A model generated the notes under the pieces. It saw nothing but the letters and a program-made list of their open reading frames with translations, was not told the origin of the DNA and searched no databases. Positions 1-7,389 of a stretch of DNA of 64,000 nucleotides are shown here, in pieces (the first letter of the stretch is position 1; each line of letters starts with the position of its first letter). The translations under genes were made by a program, and so were the position numbers. The stretch is from Marinobacter salicampi (GTDB taxonomy: Bacteria; Pseudomonadota; Gammaproteobacteria; Pseudomonadales; Oleiphilaceae). The stretch spans positions 62,001 to 126,000 of the forward strand of contig NZ_JAAMPF010000016.1 in assembly GCF_011074795.1 (NCBI RefSeq), in the 5' to 3' direction.

Positions 1-284
1 CGTTTGAAGAAGCGGAAAAGCTGATTGAACAGCCCCCGAAGAACCTCCATTCGAGCATGTCTCAGGAGCAGTTAGTGCATGCAGTGCATGCCGTCCTGGA
101 GCATGGGTGTGAGCGGAGACTGTGGGGAATGTTTGAGTCACCAACCTCTATGGAGACGTTCAGTAGCTGGCAAGAATGGCAGTCTTACTTTCGCTCGATA
201 GATAACAGTGTGATGGTCGATTTTATGGCCAAAGCCGTCCGATTTGCTCGGGCCAAACAAAACCTGCACGGGTACGCTTTGTAA
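1..284 (+). CDS. C-terminal part of an unrecognised protein (5' end outside window)
   Basis: The frame beginning at base 3 is open from the window edge to the TAA at 282-284, so this is the last 93 residues of a protein that begins upstream. An internal ATG at 57 exists, but the open frame before it and the lack of a clear ribosome binding site there argue for a truncated longer gene. The visible part is soluble, rich in Glu, Lys and Trp, and has no motif I recognise. It precedes the first two-hairpin leader by about 50 bases. Confidence 0.55.
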   Translation, partial: FEEAEKLIEQPPKNLHSSMSQEQLVHAVHAVLEHGCERRLWGMFESPTSMETFSSWQEWQSYFRSIDNSVMVDFMAKAVRFARAKQNLHGYAL

Positions 285-333
285 GCTGACCTTAGAAGGA
301 AAGTCCACGCGAACGCTGGACTCCATTGCAATA

Positions 334-398
334 ACCCCAACGGGGGATCGAGCTATCCCCGTGTTGGGGGTGGTTCGTTCCTCCTTCACGAAAAGAGG
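334..398 (+). promoter_or_regulatory. Two-hairpin 5' leader of the gene at 407
   Basis: Hairpin 1 pairs CCCCAAC/GGGGAT-type arms at 334-370. Hairpin 2 pairs CCTC at 380-383 with GAGG at 395-398, and that GAGG is the Shine-Dalgarno sequence of the ATG at 407. This is the first copy of a leader architecture found before many genes in this window. Confidence 0.7.
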
Positions 399-406
399 AA
401 TGACCA

Positions 407-1564
407 ATGAACACTCAAACCGTACAAGAGCAAAGCAGCGAACTGGCGGACATGATGGAAGAGCGCGTTGATATAGAACGCTCTCCGATGATGGATTACC
501 ACGACGCGATCATTAAGAAGGTTTCGGACACTAAGTATCTGTTCGGTTACCTGGCGGACGATCAAGACGCGGAAAACCCGCTCACTGAGTGGGATGGAGT
601 TGGAAGGATCTACTCCGCTCATCGTGATAGCAATACTCACAGTGAACTGCAGGAAGCGCTTGGCCTGGATAGTGATTGGGAGCCAGACTTAGGTCTGACC
701 CATGACTTCCCGGCAGTGCTTCGCAAACACTGGATCGCGGCAGCTGCCGATGATTCGGACTTTCAGCAATGGTGCCGTGATGAGGGCCGGCCTCCACAGG
801 ACGAGTCTAAACTGGCTGCGTACTACCTCGACAAAGCCAAGCGTTTTTGGCGTGAGACAGGAGGCTGCGACCAGGTCTACTACAACGTGGACATGGAAAT
901 CTCGGACTTTGGCACTGCGACAGATCTTGCTGAAGTTGCAGCTCACGAGGAGCTTCTGGAAGCCGGCAAGATTGGCGATGTAGATCGGGTTGTCCTCGAC
1001 TGCTACCAGCATTCAGGTGTTGCCTGGTCAGTCAGCGGTGAAGGAATGCAGTGTCGATTCGATACCGCGTCTGGAGCTGGGGTCTGGGTACCGGATGACT
1101 GCACTCGGGAAGAGATTCAACGGCGAGGAGAGAAGGTATATGCCTTCGGTAGCGTCGTTGAACTTCGCGGTTTGATGGGCGGTAAGCGCCTGCCATTTCT
1201 GTATAAACTGGACGATCAGTTTGGCGGAGTGGAATCCATGCGCTTTGAGACCTGGAGTGAAGCCTTTGAGGCCTTCCAGGGTTATATCAAGCACCACAAG
1301 CTGCGTCTGCCCAAGAAGAAATCCGAAAGGGAAGCGTGTATTGAGCGAGGCCGGACTCGGGCGAGAATTGAAATAGCCCGTGGCAGTGTTGAGTTATACA
1401 ACGACTACCTTAACGGGAACGTGTTCGGGATCGTCATTGCGACCTTCGAGGTCGGGGAAGATGGCGAGCCGGTGCATATAGAAGATGATTCCGTGTGGGG
1501 CTTTTATGGAAATGATGATGCCTATCAAAGCTTGAAGGAAGAAATCGCCGCCCGGGACAACTGA
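407..1564 (+). CDS. Unknown acidic 385-aa protein
   Basis: A 385-residue soluble, strongly acidic protein. The ATG at 407 follows the GAGG of a two-hairpin leader at good spacing. The C-terminal third contains the stretch YNDYLNGNVFGIVIATFE, followed by a Trp/Tyr-rich segment with VWGFYG, which looks like a folded domain also found in plasmid and ICE hypothetical proteins, but I cannot name a family. It has no signal peptide, membrane segment or catalytic motif that I can see. A strong terminator at 1573-1608 follows immediately, so the gene ends its own transcription unit. Its position at the head of a DNA-processing region suggests a plasmid-encoded accessory protein; the function is unknown. 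Confidence 0.85.
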   Translation: MNTQTVQEQSSELADMMEERVDIERSPMMDYHDAIIKKVSDTKYLFGYLADDQDAENPLTEWDGVGRIYSAHRDSNTHSELQEALGLDSDWEPDLGLTHDFPAVLRKHWIAAAADDSDFQQWCRDEGRPPQDESKLAAYYLDKAKRFWRETGGCDQVYYNVDMEISDFGTATDLAEVAAHEELLEAGKIGDVDRVVLDCYQHSGVAWSVSGEGMQCRFDTASGAGVWVPDDCTREEIQRRGEKVYAFGSVVELRGLMGGKRLPFLYKLDDQFGGVESMRFETWSEAFEAFQGYIKHHKLRLPKKKSEREACIERGRTRARIEIARGSVELYNDYLNGNVFGIVIATFEVGEDGEPVHIEDDSVWGFYGNDDAYQSLKEEIAARDN

Positions 1565-1572
1565 GCCAGCTA

Positions 1573-1608
1573 AACCGCCACGCAGGGAAACCTGCTGGCG
1601 GTTTTTTT
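1573..1608 (+). terminator. Rho-independent terminator
   Basis: A long stem pairs AACCGCC..GCAGG with CCTGC..GGCGGTT around a GAAA tetraloop and is followed by seven T. It lies directly after the stop codon at 1564. Confidence 0.9.
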
Positions 1609-1716
1609 ATGCTCCAATTCACCCCGTCGCGGTCAAAGAAATCGCTAGCTCTCGACCCAACTATGCCGGTTTATCGGTCATTGTTACGGTATCTTTCAAT
1701 CACCGAGGAGCGAGCA

Positions 1717-1917
1717 TTGAGTGAGATCGAACCGTTGTACAGCGAGGGAGGTCGGATGCACCAGGAGGGCTACGAGTGCGGCTTTCGCGGTATGGACCAA
1801 GATAACAATCCTTACCCCGAGGGGATCTGGACGTCAGAAGTATGGAGTGAAGGCTGGCGGCGGGGCGATCTTGAACGCCGGGCGCTGAGTGAGCCAATTT
1901 TGGTCTTCCCAGGGTAA
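1717..1917 (+). CDS. Ribosome modulation factor (RMF/CrpP)-like small protein
   Basis: I place the start at the TTG at 1717, which has GAGGAG six bases upstream and gives a 66-residue protein; an upstream ATG at 1609 sits inside the preceding terminator's T-run. The sequence has the RMF/CrpP arrangement HQEGYECGFRG, then NNPYP, then VWSEGWRRGD: a helix with Gly-Tyr-x2-Gly, a central Asn-Pro-Tyr and a Trp-x2-Gly-Trp helix. Family knowledge: RMF binds and dimerises ribosomes in slow growth, and CrpP is a plasmid-borne relative. Which role applies here is inference. A second protein of this kind is at 49598. Confidence 0.6.
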   Translation: MSEIEPLYSEGGRMHQEGYECGFRGMDQDNNPYPEGIWTSEVWSEGWRRGDLERRALSEPILVFPG

Positions 1918-2128
1918 TTTAGCCAAAAGCAGTCAAAAAAAACGCATCCACTACTGGAAAAGTGCGTCAGGAATTCGATACATTTAACTCAACGACAGAC
2001 ATTGCTCCCTGCGCAAACGGCTATTCAGTTTTCGAACTGAAGATGCTTTGCAGGAGCATAGAAGAGCTAGCCTTGCTCTATAAATAGATGGCAATCCAGC
2101 AGCATTCGCTGAACTGGATCTATCACTC
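1918..2128. other. Intergenic stretch with promoter-like and hairpin sequences
   Basis: The stretch contains an A-run followed by ACGCATCCACT, a sequence that recurs at about 15.79 kb and, slightly changed, at 18.61 kb. A GATACAT-type -10-like hexamer is near 1976, and small hairpins lie at 2025-2058 (CAGTT/AACTG and ATGCT/AGCAT). No gene is visible. It probably holds the promoter for the genes at 2187-2700. Confidence 0.4.
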
Positions 2129-2183
2129 AACCCCAGGGGTTCTCTAACCCTAGGGTTATTGAACCTCTTCTGATATCGAGGTT
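2129..2183 (+). promoter_or_regulatory. Two-hairpin 5' leader of the gene at 2187
   Basis: Palindromic AACCCC/GGGGTT and AACCC/GGGTT arms at 2129-2157 are followed by GAACCTC (2161-2167) pairing with GAGGTTC (2178-2184). The 3' arm carries the Shine-Dalgarno sequence. Confidence 0.65.
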
Positions 2184-2186
2184 CAT

Positions 2187-2468
2187 ATGTCTGATTTCAT
2201 TACTGTTCTGTTTTTCGTAAGCCTTCCGATTCTGCTTATAGCAAGTTGTGTATTCGCCTTGGTGGGAATGTATAAAACTGCTAAAAGTGTTCGGATGAAG
2301 TGCTTCACTGCTAAGCCAGCGAATCACACTGCGAAATCGCAAGCTACTGCTAAGCCAGCTTCTTGTGCCACAGAATTGCCTACTCGCACTATTGCGGGTG
2401 AATGGTTTTCAGCTCCGGATGTATCGCATCTTGAGGCTCCTGCCTTCTTTCGGAAGCAGGCTGCGTAA
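2187..2468 (+). CDS. Small single-pass membrane protein
   Basis: A 93-residue protein with one N-terminal membrane helix (about residues 5-30), followed by a Lys/Ala/Thr-rich linker with repeated TAKPA and TAKS segments and a short C-terminal tail. The ATG at 2187 is preceded by the GAGG of the leader hairpin. It is not a recognised family. The repeated TAKPA-like units suggest a flexible cytoplasmic or periplasmic tether. Confidence 0.7.
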   Translation: MSDFITVLFFVSLPILLIASCVFALVGMYKTAKSVRMKCFTAKPANHTAKSQATAKPASCATELPTRTIAGEWFSAPDVSHLEAPAFFRKQAA

Positions 2469-2483
2469 AACCAAACTCTTTTA

Positions 2484-2542
2484 AACCCTGCCGGGGGTAT
2501 TTACCCCCGCTGGGGGTAAGTGCCTCCTCTTTTCTAATGAGG
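2484..2542 (+). promoter_or_regulatory. Two-hairpin 5' leader of the gene at 2551
   Basis: CCGGGGGTA and TACCCCCGC arms form hairpin 1. CCTC at 2523-2526 pairs with GAGG at 2539-2542, which is the Shine-Dalgarno sequence for the ATG at 2551. Confidence 0.7.
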
Positions 2543-2550
2543 AACTTGCC

Positions 2551-2700
2551 ATGAAAAAGATCATCATCATTGCTGTTATTGCCGTTACCGTTCAGATGTC
2601 TTTCGCATTCAATGACTCTGCAGATAATGCAGCTGAGATTGCGGCGAACTCTGCTTGCGAGCTGCGCTACGAAAACAATGTTGATCTGATGTGCCCTTAA
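2551..2700 (+). CDS. 49-aa exported peptide
   Basis: A short gene with a Lys-Lys start, a hydrophobic core (IIIIAVIAVTVQM) and a likely signal-peptidase site after SFA near residue 19. This leaves a mature acidic peptide of about 30 residues with two cysteines (in SACELRY and DLMCP), which could form a disulfide. The start is supported by a GAGG eight bases upstream within the leader. The family is not recognised; it could be a periplasmic micro-protein. Confidence 0.65.
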   Translation: MKKIIIIAVIAVTVQMSFAFNDSADNAAEIAANSACELRYENNVDLMCP

Positions 2701-2729
2701 TGGGCCATCAATGATCTAACCAGACACAG

Positions 2730-2925
2730 CCTTCCCGGTGTGTCTCCCACAGCCTCCTGGGCATGCCAAAAGTTGCGCATGCGCAAGTCAGGGGTCTCTG
2801 GGAGGCACACCGGGAGAGGCGCAAAATTGGCTTATGCCTATTTTGTGTATGCGTGCAATCGGGGAATAACCGTTTGCGTCTCTCTCTGGGGTGCCCTCTT
2901 TCAAATGGGGAGCCACCGGAGAAAT
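2730..2925 (+). promoter_or_regulatory. Long structured 5' leader of the gene at 2930
   Basis: About 200 bases contain three nested or consecutive inverted repeats. A 16-bp stem pairs 2734-2749 with 2799-2814 with one G-U pair, a hairpin of CAAAAT..ATTTTG lies near 2822-2846, and a GGGGTGCCC/GGGGAGCC-type pair lies just before the Shine-Dalgarno sequence. This is longer than the other leaders in the window and resembles a cis-regulatory RNA. Confidence 0.55.
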
Positions 2926-2929
2926 GACT

Positions 2930-3112
2930 ATGAACACCATGCACATCTACGATCACGAAAAAGCCTGCCTGTTTCTTGATAACGGCAAAGTTGTCCGGGT
3001 CCGGGACAAAGTCAAGCGCGAAGCTGACGAACTGCTGGAGCCGCTGACTGAAAAAGCTCGTAAAAAGGGCCTGATTGGTGAGAAGGACGTGGTGGTAACT
3101 TTTTCTGCGTGA
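2930..3112 (+). CDS. Unknown 60-aa protein
   Basis: I chose the ATG at 2930 because GGAG at 2918-2921 is eight bases upstream; a GTG at 2891 and an ATG at 2924 are in frame but badly placed. The protein begins MNTMHIYDHEKACLF and is a small mixed-charge soluble protein ending VVVTFSA. No family is recognised. It is preceded by an unusually long structured leader and followed by a terminator, so it forms a single-gene unit. Confidence 0.65.
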   Translation: MNTMHIYDHEKACLFLDNGKVVRVRDKVKREADELLEPLTEKARKKGLIGEKDVVVTFSA

Positions 3113-3117
3113 TCATC

Positions 3118-3150
3118 GAAGGGGCTCCATTCGTGGGGCCCCTTTTTTAT
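3118..3150 (+). terminator. Rho-independent terminator
   Basis: An AAGGGG/CCCCTT stem with a GC-rich interior is followed by a run of T, six bases after the stop codon at 3112. Confidence 0.85.
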
Positions 3151-3162
3151 TACCCGAGTGCT

Positions 3163-3249
3163 TTTCGGTTTGAGACAAACTCAAAAGCATTCACTCCCTC
3201 GCGGAGCGATCAGGCAGCTGGCCTGGATCTTACGATCAAGCACAGCACA
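3163..3249 (+). ncRNA. CAGCTG-loop structured leader element, copy A
   Basis: Consecutive stem-loops are visible: TTTGAG/CTCAAA, CTCC-CTCG-CGGAG, AGG-CAGCTGG-CCT and GATC-TTAC-GATC, followed by AAGCACAGCA. It lies just after a terminator and immediately before the two-hairpin leader of the gene at 3312. Copies B and C share nearly the same sequence; copies D to F share the structure. Confidence 0.6.
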
Positions 3250-3256
3250 ACAAAAA

Positions 3257-3307
3257 CCCAGACGGGGTATTCCCCGCTGGGGAAGCTCCGTCTTTAACCA
3301 ACGGAGC
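3257..3307 (+). promoter_or_regulatory. Two-hairpin 5' leader of the gene at 3312
   Basis: CCCAGACGGGG pairs with CCCCGCTGGG, then GCTCCG (3285-3290) pairs with CGGAGC (3302-3307). The 3' arm contains the Shine-Dalgarno sequence. Confidence 0.7.
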
Positions 3308-3311
3308 GCCT

Positions 3312-3533
3312 ATGAGAATTCCGACCACTTTTTTGAAATGGGTGGCAAACCTGTTTCAAAATTTCGGCATCGGCTTTTTTATGCTAGGGCTGGGTACCTT
3401 GCTCTTCGAGGACACCGTTAACAACAGCATTCCGGAGCAAACTGGAGCGTTGTTTATGGTTCTGAGTTGGGCACTGATCATCTTCAGTGGCCTAGTTGAA
3501 GCCTGGCTGGTCATTCGCGATAAGGGGAAGTAG
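3312..3533 (+). CDS. Small two-helix membrane protein
   Basis: A 73-residue protein with two predicted membrane helices (about residues 18-33 and 45-65) joined by a short acidic loop, ending in basic residues. This suggests an N-in/C-in hairpin. It is headed by structured element copy A plus the two-hairpin leader. The family is not recognised; it may be a small accessory membrane protein of the element. Confidence 0.65.
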   Translation: MRIPTTFLKWVANLFQNFGIGFFMLGLGTLLFEDTVNNSIPEQTGALFMVLSWALIIFSGLVEAWLVIRDKGK

Positions 3534-3583
3534 ATCTTGCTTTCTCTCGTGATAAACTGGCTAGGAATTTTAACGAGGTCGCT

Positions 3584-3691
3584 ATGATGAGCGTTTACAC
3601 AGCCTTGATAGGAACAGCGATCGCAGTGGCAATTTCGATAGCGTTGCCACTCGCTGCCGCCTACTTTATACAGCATAAACAGCCGAAATAA
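3584..3691 (+). CDS. 35-aa single-pass membrane peptide
   Basis: A short gene (ATG at 3584, or 3587) with AACGAGG upstream. The peptide has one hydrophobic helix of about 22 residues and a basic tail ending HKQPK. It follows the small membrane protein at 3312 by 50 bases and may be co-transcribed. No family is recognised. Confidence 0.5.
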   Translation: MMSVYTALIGTAIAVAISIALPLAAAYFIQHKQPK

Positions 3692-3720
3692 ATTCTCGGG
3701 CTTTGGCCTGAATTTAAAAA

Positions 3721-3778
3721 CCCCAATCGGGACACTACCTCCCGATGGGGGGTGGTGTCTCTCGCAATCAAAGGAGAC
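3721..3778 (+). promoter_or_regulatory. Two-hairpin 5' leader of the AAA+ gene
   Basis: CCCCAATCGGG pairs with CCCGATGGGG, then GTCTC at 3757-3761 pairs with GAGAC at 3774-3778. The Shine-Dalgarno sequence AAGGAG overlaps the second 3' arm. Confidence 0.7.
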
Positions 3779-3783
3779 ATCTC

Positions 3784-4764
3784 ATGTCCAACGAAACCGT
3801 CACCCGTCAAACCGTAGCCACTCCTGTAGCTGACCTGTTTGGCATCGACGCCCCCAAAAAGGTCACTGCAGATAAATTCGCAGATGACCAGAATCACCAG
3901 ATCCCCAGGCAAGACGAGCACTATGTTTTCCGGAAGGAATTCGTGCGCGAAGTCCTTGCTTACATTCAAAAACCGCATAACGACGCCATGTTGGCCTTTG
4001 GTCATACGGGAACTGGTAAGAGCTCCGGCTTCAACCAGCTTCTTGCACGGCTGAACTATCCCACTGAGGAGGTCACCTGCTTTGAAGACATGCGGTATAC
4101 CGACCTGGTAGGTCAGTTCGTTATGCGAGCTGAGCGTCCAGGTGAGCAGCCTCAGATGACGTGGGTCGATGGCCCTCTGACTCGTGCTGCTCGGTATGGT
4201 CATGCTTTGATCTTGAATGAGTGGGATCTCATGGAGCCAGGCGAACTCGCCGGGCTTAACGATCTGCTTGATGGTCGTCCGCTGATGATTTCCCAGAATG
4301 GTGGAGAGATCATCCACCCGCACCCAGACTTCCGCTTGTTTGCTACTGGCAACAGCGCCGGCTCCGGGGATGAAATGGGCCTTTACCAAGCGGTGAAGAC
4401 TCAGAATCTTGCGGCAATGGACCGCTACCGGATAATTGAAGTGGATTATCCGGCTCCTGAAGTAGAAGAGGGCATTCTTGCGCGTGTTGCGCCCAAGCTG
4501 CATGAGGATCTTCGCAAGGGGATGGTCAAAGTAGCCAATGAGATCCGCGCTGTGTTCAAGGGTGAAAACCCCGAAGCACAGATTGGTATCACTATGTCCA
4601 CACGGGTTCTCCGGCGCTGGGCCATGTTGACCCTGGATTTCAAAGGCGCAAAAAACTCCAGTGCTTACGCACTCGATATCGCTCTGCTGCGCAGAGCCGA
4701 TAAAGAGGAAAGGGAAGCGGTCACTCGCATCTGCAAAGATGTGTTTGGTGAGCTCTGGGGCTGA
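3784..4764 (+). CDS. MoxR/CobS-like AAA+ ATPase
   Basis: A 326-residue AAA+ protein of the MoxR/CobS type. Walker A is GHTGTGKS at residues 73-80, a Walker B-like strand is LILNEWD near 142-148, and a sensor-1-like ATGNS follows. I chose the ATG at 3784 because the leader Shine-Dalgarno sequence fits it; the longer frame from 3745 starts inside the hairpin. Family knowledge: CobS/MoxR ATPases work with a VWA-domain partner such as CobT. That partner is encoded here at 8457, with a DUF3150-like gene between. On mobile elements (for example SXT/R391- and IncC-type) such trios occur next to recombination genes, and their job is unknown. It is unlikely to make cobalamin here, since no other cobalt-chelatase gene is present. 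Confidence 0.88.
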   Translation: MSNETVTRQTVATPVADLFGIDAPKKVTADKFADDQNHQIPRQDEHYVFRKEFVREVLAYIQKPHNDAMLAFGHTGTGKSSGFNQLLARLNYPTEEVTCFEDMRYTDLVGQFVMRAERPGEQPQMTWVDGPLTRAARYGHALILNEWDLMEPGELAGLNDLLDGRPLMISQNGGEIIHPHPDFRLFATGNSAGSGDEMGLYQAVKTQNLAAMDRYRIIEVDYPAPEVEEGILARVAPKLHEDLRKGMVKVANEIRAVFKGENPEAQIGITMSTRVLRRWAMLTLDFKGAKNSSAYALDIALLRRADKEEREAVTRICKDVFGELWG

Positions 4765-4830
4765 TTTGTGCGGTTAGCACTAAGCAGGTAACTGCCAGCC
4801 TGGGCATTTAGCCAAATTGGCAAACCACTA

Positions 4831-4899
4831 CCCGTCAGGGGGATAACGCTCCCTGACGGGAGCGTTGTGCCTCTACGGGAATCGACATTCCTTCGGAGG
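4831..4899 (+). promoter_or_regulatory. Two-hairpin 5' leader of the Bet/RecT gene
   Basis: A perfect 10-bp stem pairs CCCGTCAGGG (4831-4840) with CCCTGACGGG (4851-4860). CCTC at 4870 pairs with GGAGG at 4895-4899, enclosing a small GGAAT/ATTCC hairpin. Confidence 0.75.
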
Positions 4900-4903
4900 A
4901 ACA

Positions 4904-5932
4904 ATGAATCAAGTAGCACAACAAACTGCAAACACAGCACCTCGCGGTGACCAGGCCAGATCGCTGGTCGCAAAGATGGCTGAGAAGTTCGGCGTTGATG
5001 GCGATAAGTTCATGGCCACCTTAAAGAGCACTGCCTTTAAGCAACGCGACGGCTCTGCACCAACCAATGAGCAAATGATGGCGCTGATGGTCGTTTCTGA
5101 CCAGTACGGCCTGAATCCCTTCACTAAGGAAATCTACGCGTTTCCGGACAGGAACAACGGCATTGTGCCCGTTGTAGGGGTGGATGGCTGGAGCCGTATC
5201 ATCAATCAGCACAAGCAGTTTGATGGTGTTGAGTTCCGGTACAGCGAAACCATGGTTCAAATGCCAGGTGCCCTTAGCAAAGCGCCAGAGTGGATCGAAG
5301 CGGTCTTGTACCGTAAAGATCGCTCACGACCCACGGTGGTTCGGGAGTATCTGGACGAATGCTATAAGCCACCTGGTACCTATGCAGGTCCGTGGCAGAC
5401 TCACCCAAAGCGGTTCCTGCGTCACAAAGCCCTGATTCAGGGTGGGCGGATCGGTTTTGGCTTTGTCGGGATCTACGATCAAGACGAAGCGGAAAATATT
5501 ATCGGTCAAACCATCGATAATGCTTCCGGACAGGTAATCCCAATGGCACCGAAGCGGGCTGCCGTCGAAATGAGTGACGATAAGTATGAGCAGTTCATCG
5601 AAACACTTATTCAACGCGGTAAAGCCGAAGGTTGCTGGCCTAGCATCATTCAGCTTCTGGATGAGCGATTCCAAAATAATCCGGCGCTTTTGCAGAACGC
5701 GAAGCAACGGGTGAATGCCGCTGAGCTGGAGACTCTGAACGCTGCTGAAGAGCAGACCGAGGAGAACCCGGAAGCGAAGCCGGCGAAAGCCACGAGAAAA
5801 GCCAAACCGGGGAAGTCGGCCAAGTCGACCAATTCGGAAGAGCAGCCGCCCGTTGGCGAGTATCCAGGAGCCGAAACTGAAGCAGAGCAATCTGCAGATA
5901 ACGGTCCTCAGGGTTCACTCGATATGGGCTAA
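4904..5932 (+). CDS. bet: Bet/RecT-family single-strand annealing protein
   Basis: A 342-residue protein that promotes annealing of complementary single strands in phage-type recombination. The core (about residues 20-200) has the Bet-family pattern QYGLNPFTKEIYAFP, then VVGVDGWSRIIN, and the conserved end of the core RFLRHKALIQGGRIGFGF. The C-terminal 100 residues are an Ala/Glu/Lys-rich, poorly ordered tail. I chose the ATG at 4904 because the GGAGG at 4895 is five bases away; a GTG at 4865 in frame lies within the leader hairpin. The next gene is a YqaJ exonuclease and an SSB follows downstream, which is the usual annealing-protein, exonuclease and SSB combination. Confidence 0.93.
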   Translation: MNQVAQQTANTAPRGDQARSLVAKMAEKFGVDGDKFMATLKSTAFKQRDGSAPTNEQMMALMVVSDQYGLNPFTKEIYAFPDRNNGIVPVVGVDGWSRIINQHKQFDGVEFRYSETMVQMPGALSKAPEWIEAVLYRKDRSRPTVVREYLDECYKPPGTYAGPWQTHPKRFLRHKALIQGGRIGFGFVGIYDQDEAENIIGQTIDNASGQVIPMAPKRAAVEMSDDKYEQFIETLIQRGKAEGCWPSIIQLLDERFQNNPALLQNAKQRVNAAELETLNAAEEQTEENPEAKPAKATRKAKPGKSAKSTNSEEQPPVGEYPGAETEAEQSADNGPQGSLDMG

Positions 5933-6098
5933 TCAAACCAGTGTGCCAGCCCTCGGGCTGGCCTCTGTAATCACCAGATCTGCGGAAGCGAATACCCTAG
6001 CGGCATTGCTTGCGTACCTCGTCCTTTTGGACAGCTCCACCACAACCAGGTCCAGTCGATCCTTCGGGTTTGGCCGGATCTCCTTTTAAGGAGGTTTT
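5933..6098 (+). promoter_or_regulatory. Untranslated leader before the exonuclease gene
   Basis: The 166 bases contain a CCAGCCC/GGGCTGG hairpin near 5946-5962 and a weaker inverted repeat near the Shine-Dalgarno sequence AAGGAGG at 6090. It is a divergent form of the recurrent leader; no gene is seen. Confidence 0.45.
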
Positions 6099-7118
6099 AT
6101 GAAAATAGTCACGTTCGGCCAACGAACGCATGAATGGTTGCAGTGGCGAAAGGAGGGTGTAACAGCCTCTGAAGCTGCAATCATCATGGATGACTCACCC
6201 TACATGACGCCCTGGCGTCTCTGGGCTGAAAAAGTCGGCCTGGCAGAGCCAGATGACCTGTCGAAAAACCCCTTTGTCCAATATGGCATTGAGCATGAGG
6301 ACGTGGCAAGACAGGCCTTCGAAGAGCTGCACCCCGGCGAAGTGGCATTGCCTTTATGCGCAGAATCCAGCGAAGAGTCGGTGCTGCGAGCGTCTTTTGA
6401 CGGTGTAATCAGCCGAAAGAGGCCGGTAGAACTGAAGTGTCCGGCTTCAAAGACGTTTGGCGATGTAATTCAGTACGGAACTGAGTCAGCGCCTTACAAG
6501 CTGTACTGGCACCAGGTTCAGCACCAGATGTACGTGTCTGGGGCTGACGAAGGGTTCTTGGTGTTCTACCACGAGAGCCGCGATCTCAAAGTCTTCCGGA
6601 TTGTTCGTGACGATCTTTATCTCGCTCGACTGGTCAAGAAGGCAAAGGAGTTCCGTGATCGCGTCTTAAAGGGCAATCCGCCTGAGAAAATTCCAGAGCG
6701 GGATATCCTTATCCCAACCGGCAATTGTGCCGAAAAGTGGGTTGAGGCGTCTGAAACCGTGAAGGTGTACGACGCAGAAATAAAATCGTTGCAGAAGAAG
6801 ATCGATGAGCACAAAGCCGCTCGTAAAGACGCGGAAGACACGCTCAAAGGGCTTCTAGGCGAATACCACACTGGGGAATACAACGGCGTTCGCGTTAACC
6901 GTTATTTCCGTGAAGGTAAGGTCAACTACAACGAGTTTTTGCGTGACAAGCATCCGGATGCGGATCTCTCTTCACTCTCGCAGTACAAAGAGCAGGCGAA
7001 AGAGGTTTACCGGATAACGGTGACAGATAACGCTCTGCCAAAATGGAGTCGCGACGAATCAGCCATTGATGAGGTTGAGGAAATCAAAGACACCTACGAG
7101 CAGAGTCTGTTCTGGTGA
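6099..7118 (+). CDS. YqaJ-type phage recombination exonuclease
   Basis: A 339-residue nuclease of the lambda exonuclease/YqaJ superfamily. The visible core has GVTASEAAIIMDDSPY at the N-terminus, a catalytic Asp in ASFDGV (about D101) and the E-x-K motif in VELKCP (about E111 and K113), followed by WHQVQHQMYVSG. The C-terminal 130 residues form a Lys/Glu-rich coiled region. AAGGAGG upstream supports the ATG at 6099. In this family the enzyme resects one strand so that the annealing protein, here the upstream bet product, can load. The coupling to bet fits a Red-like recombination system. Confidence 0.92.
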   Translation: MKIVTFGQRTHEWLQWRKEGVTASEAAIIMDDSPYMTPWRLWAEKVGLAEPDDLSKNPFVQYGIEHEDVARQAFEELHPGEVALPLCAESSEESVLRASFDGVISRKRPVELKCPASKTFGDVIQYGTESAPYKLYWHQVQHQMYVSGADEGFLVFYHESRDLKVFRIVRDDLYLARLVKKAKEFRDRVLKGNPPEKIPERDILIPTGNCAEKWVEASETVKVYDAEIKSLQKKIDEHKAARKDAEDTLKGLLGEYHTGEYNGVRVNRYFREGKVNYNEFLRDKHPDADLSSLSQYKEQAKEVYRITVTDNALPKWSRDESAIDEVEEIKDTYEQSLFW

Positions 7119-7227
7119 TACGAAGCGGGGGTTTTCCCCCGCTGAGTATTTCCCCGCTAAATGGGCAAAAAAAACACGCCTTCTTTAGCCAACCTTTACA
7201 GAATTTGCAGCAAGATAGCACTGAGTC
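7119..7227. other. Intergenic segment with terminator-like hairpin and promoter-like site
   Basis: A GCGGGGG/CCCCCGC hairpin (about 7125-7143) follows the exonuclease stop. Near 7210 the sequence CAAGATAGCACTG resembles a -10 region and abuts structured element copy B. Confidence 0.4.
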
Positions 7228-7316
7228 TATTTCGGTTTGAGGTATCAAACTCAAATGGATTCACTCCCTCGCGGAGCGATCAGGCAGCTGACCTGACCTT
7301 TTGGTAAAGCAGCACT
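7228..7316 (+). ncRNA. CAGCTG-loop structured leader element, copy B
   Basis: Same order of stem-loops as copy A: TTTGAG/CTCAAA, CTCC/GGAG, AGG-CAGCTGA-CCT, but the last stem is ACC-TTTT-GGT instead of GATC/GATC. That is a compensatory change. It precedes the two-hairpin leader of the gene at 7390. Confidence 0.62.
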
Positions 7317-7327
7317 TCAAAAATAAC

Positions 7328-7383
7328 CCATTTGGGGGCACTGACCCCCGATGGGGGTTTTTGTGCCTCCTCTATCCGAGGAG
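7328..7383 (+). promoter_or_regulatory. Two-hairpin 5' leader of the DUF3150-like gene
   Basis: CCCATTTGGGGG pairs with CCCCCGATGGG, then CTCCTC (7367-7372) pairs with GAGGAG (7378-7383), which is also the Shine-Dalgarno sequence. Confidence 0.75.
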
Positions 7384-7389
7384 TTTACA

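Noticed and set aside
3109..3297. Short open frame over the terminator and element copy A
   Set aside because: It runs through a terminator hairpin and a repeated structured element, so it is not coding.
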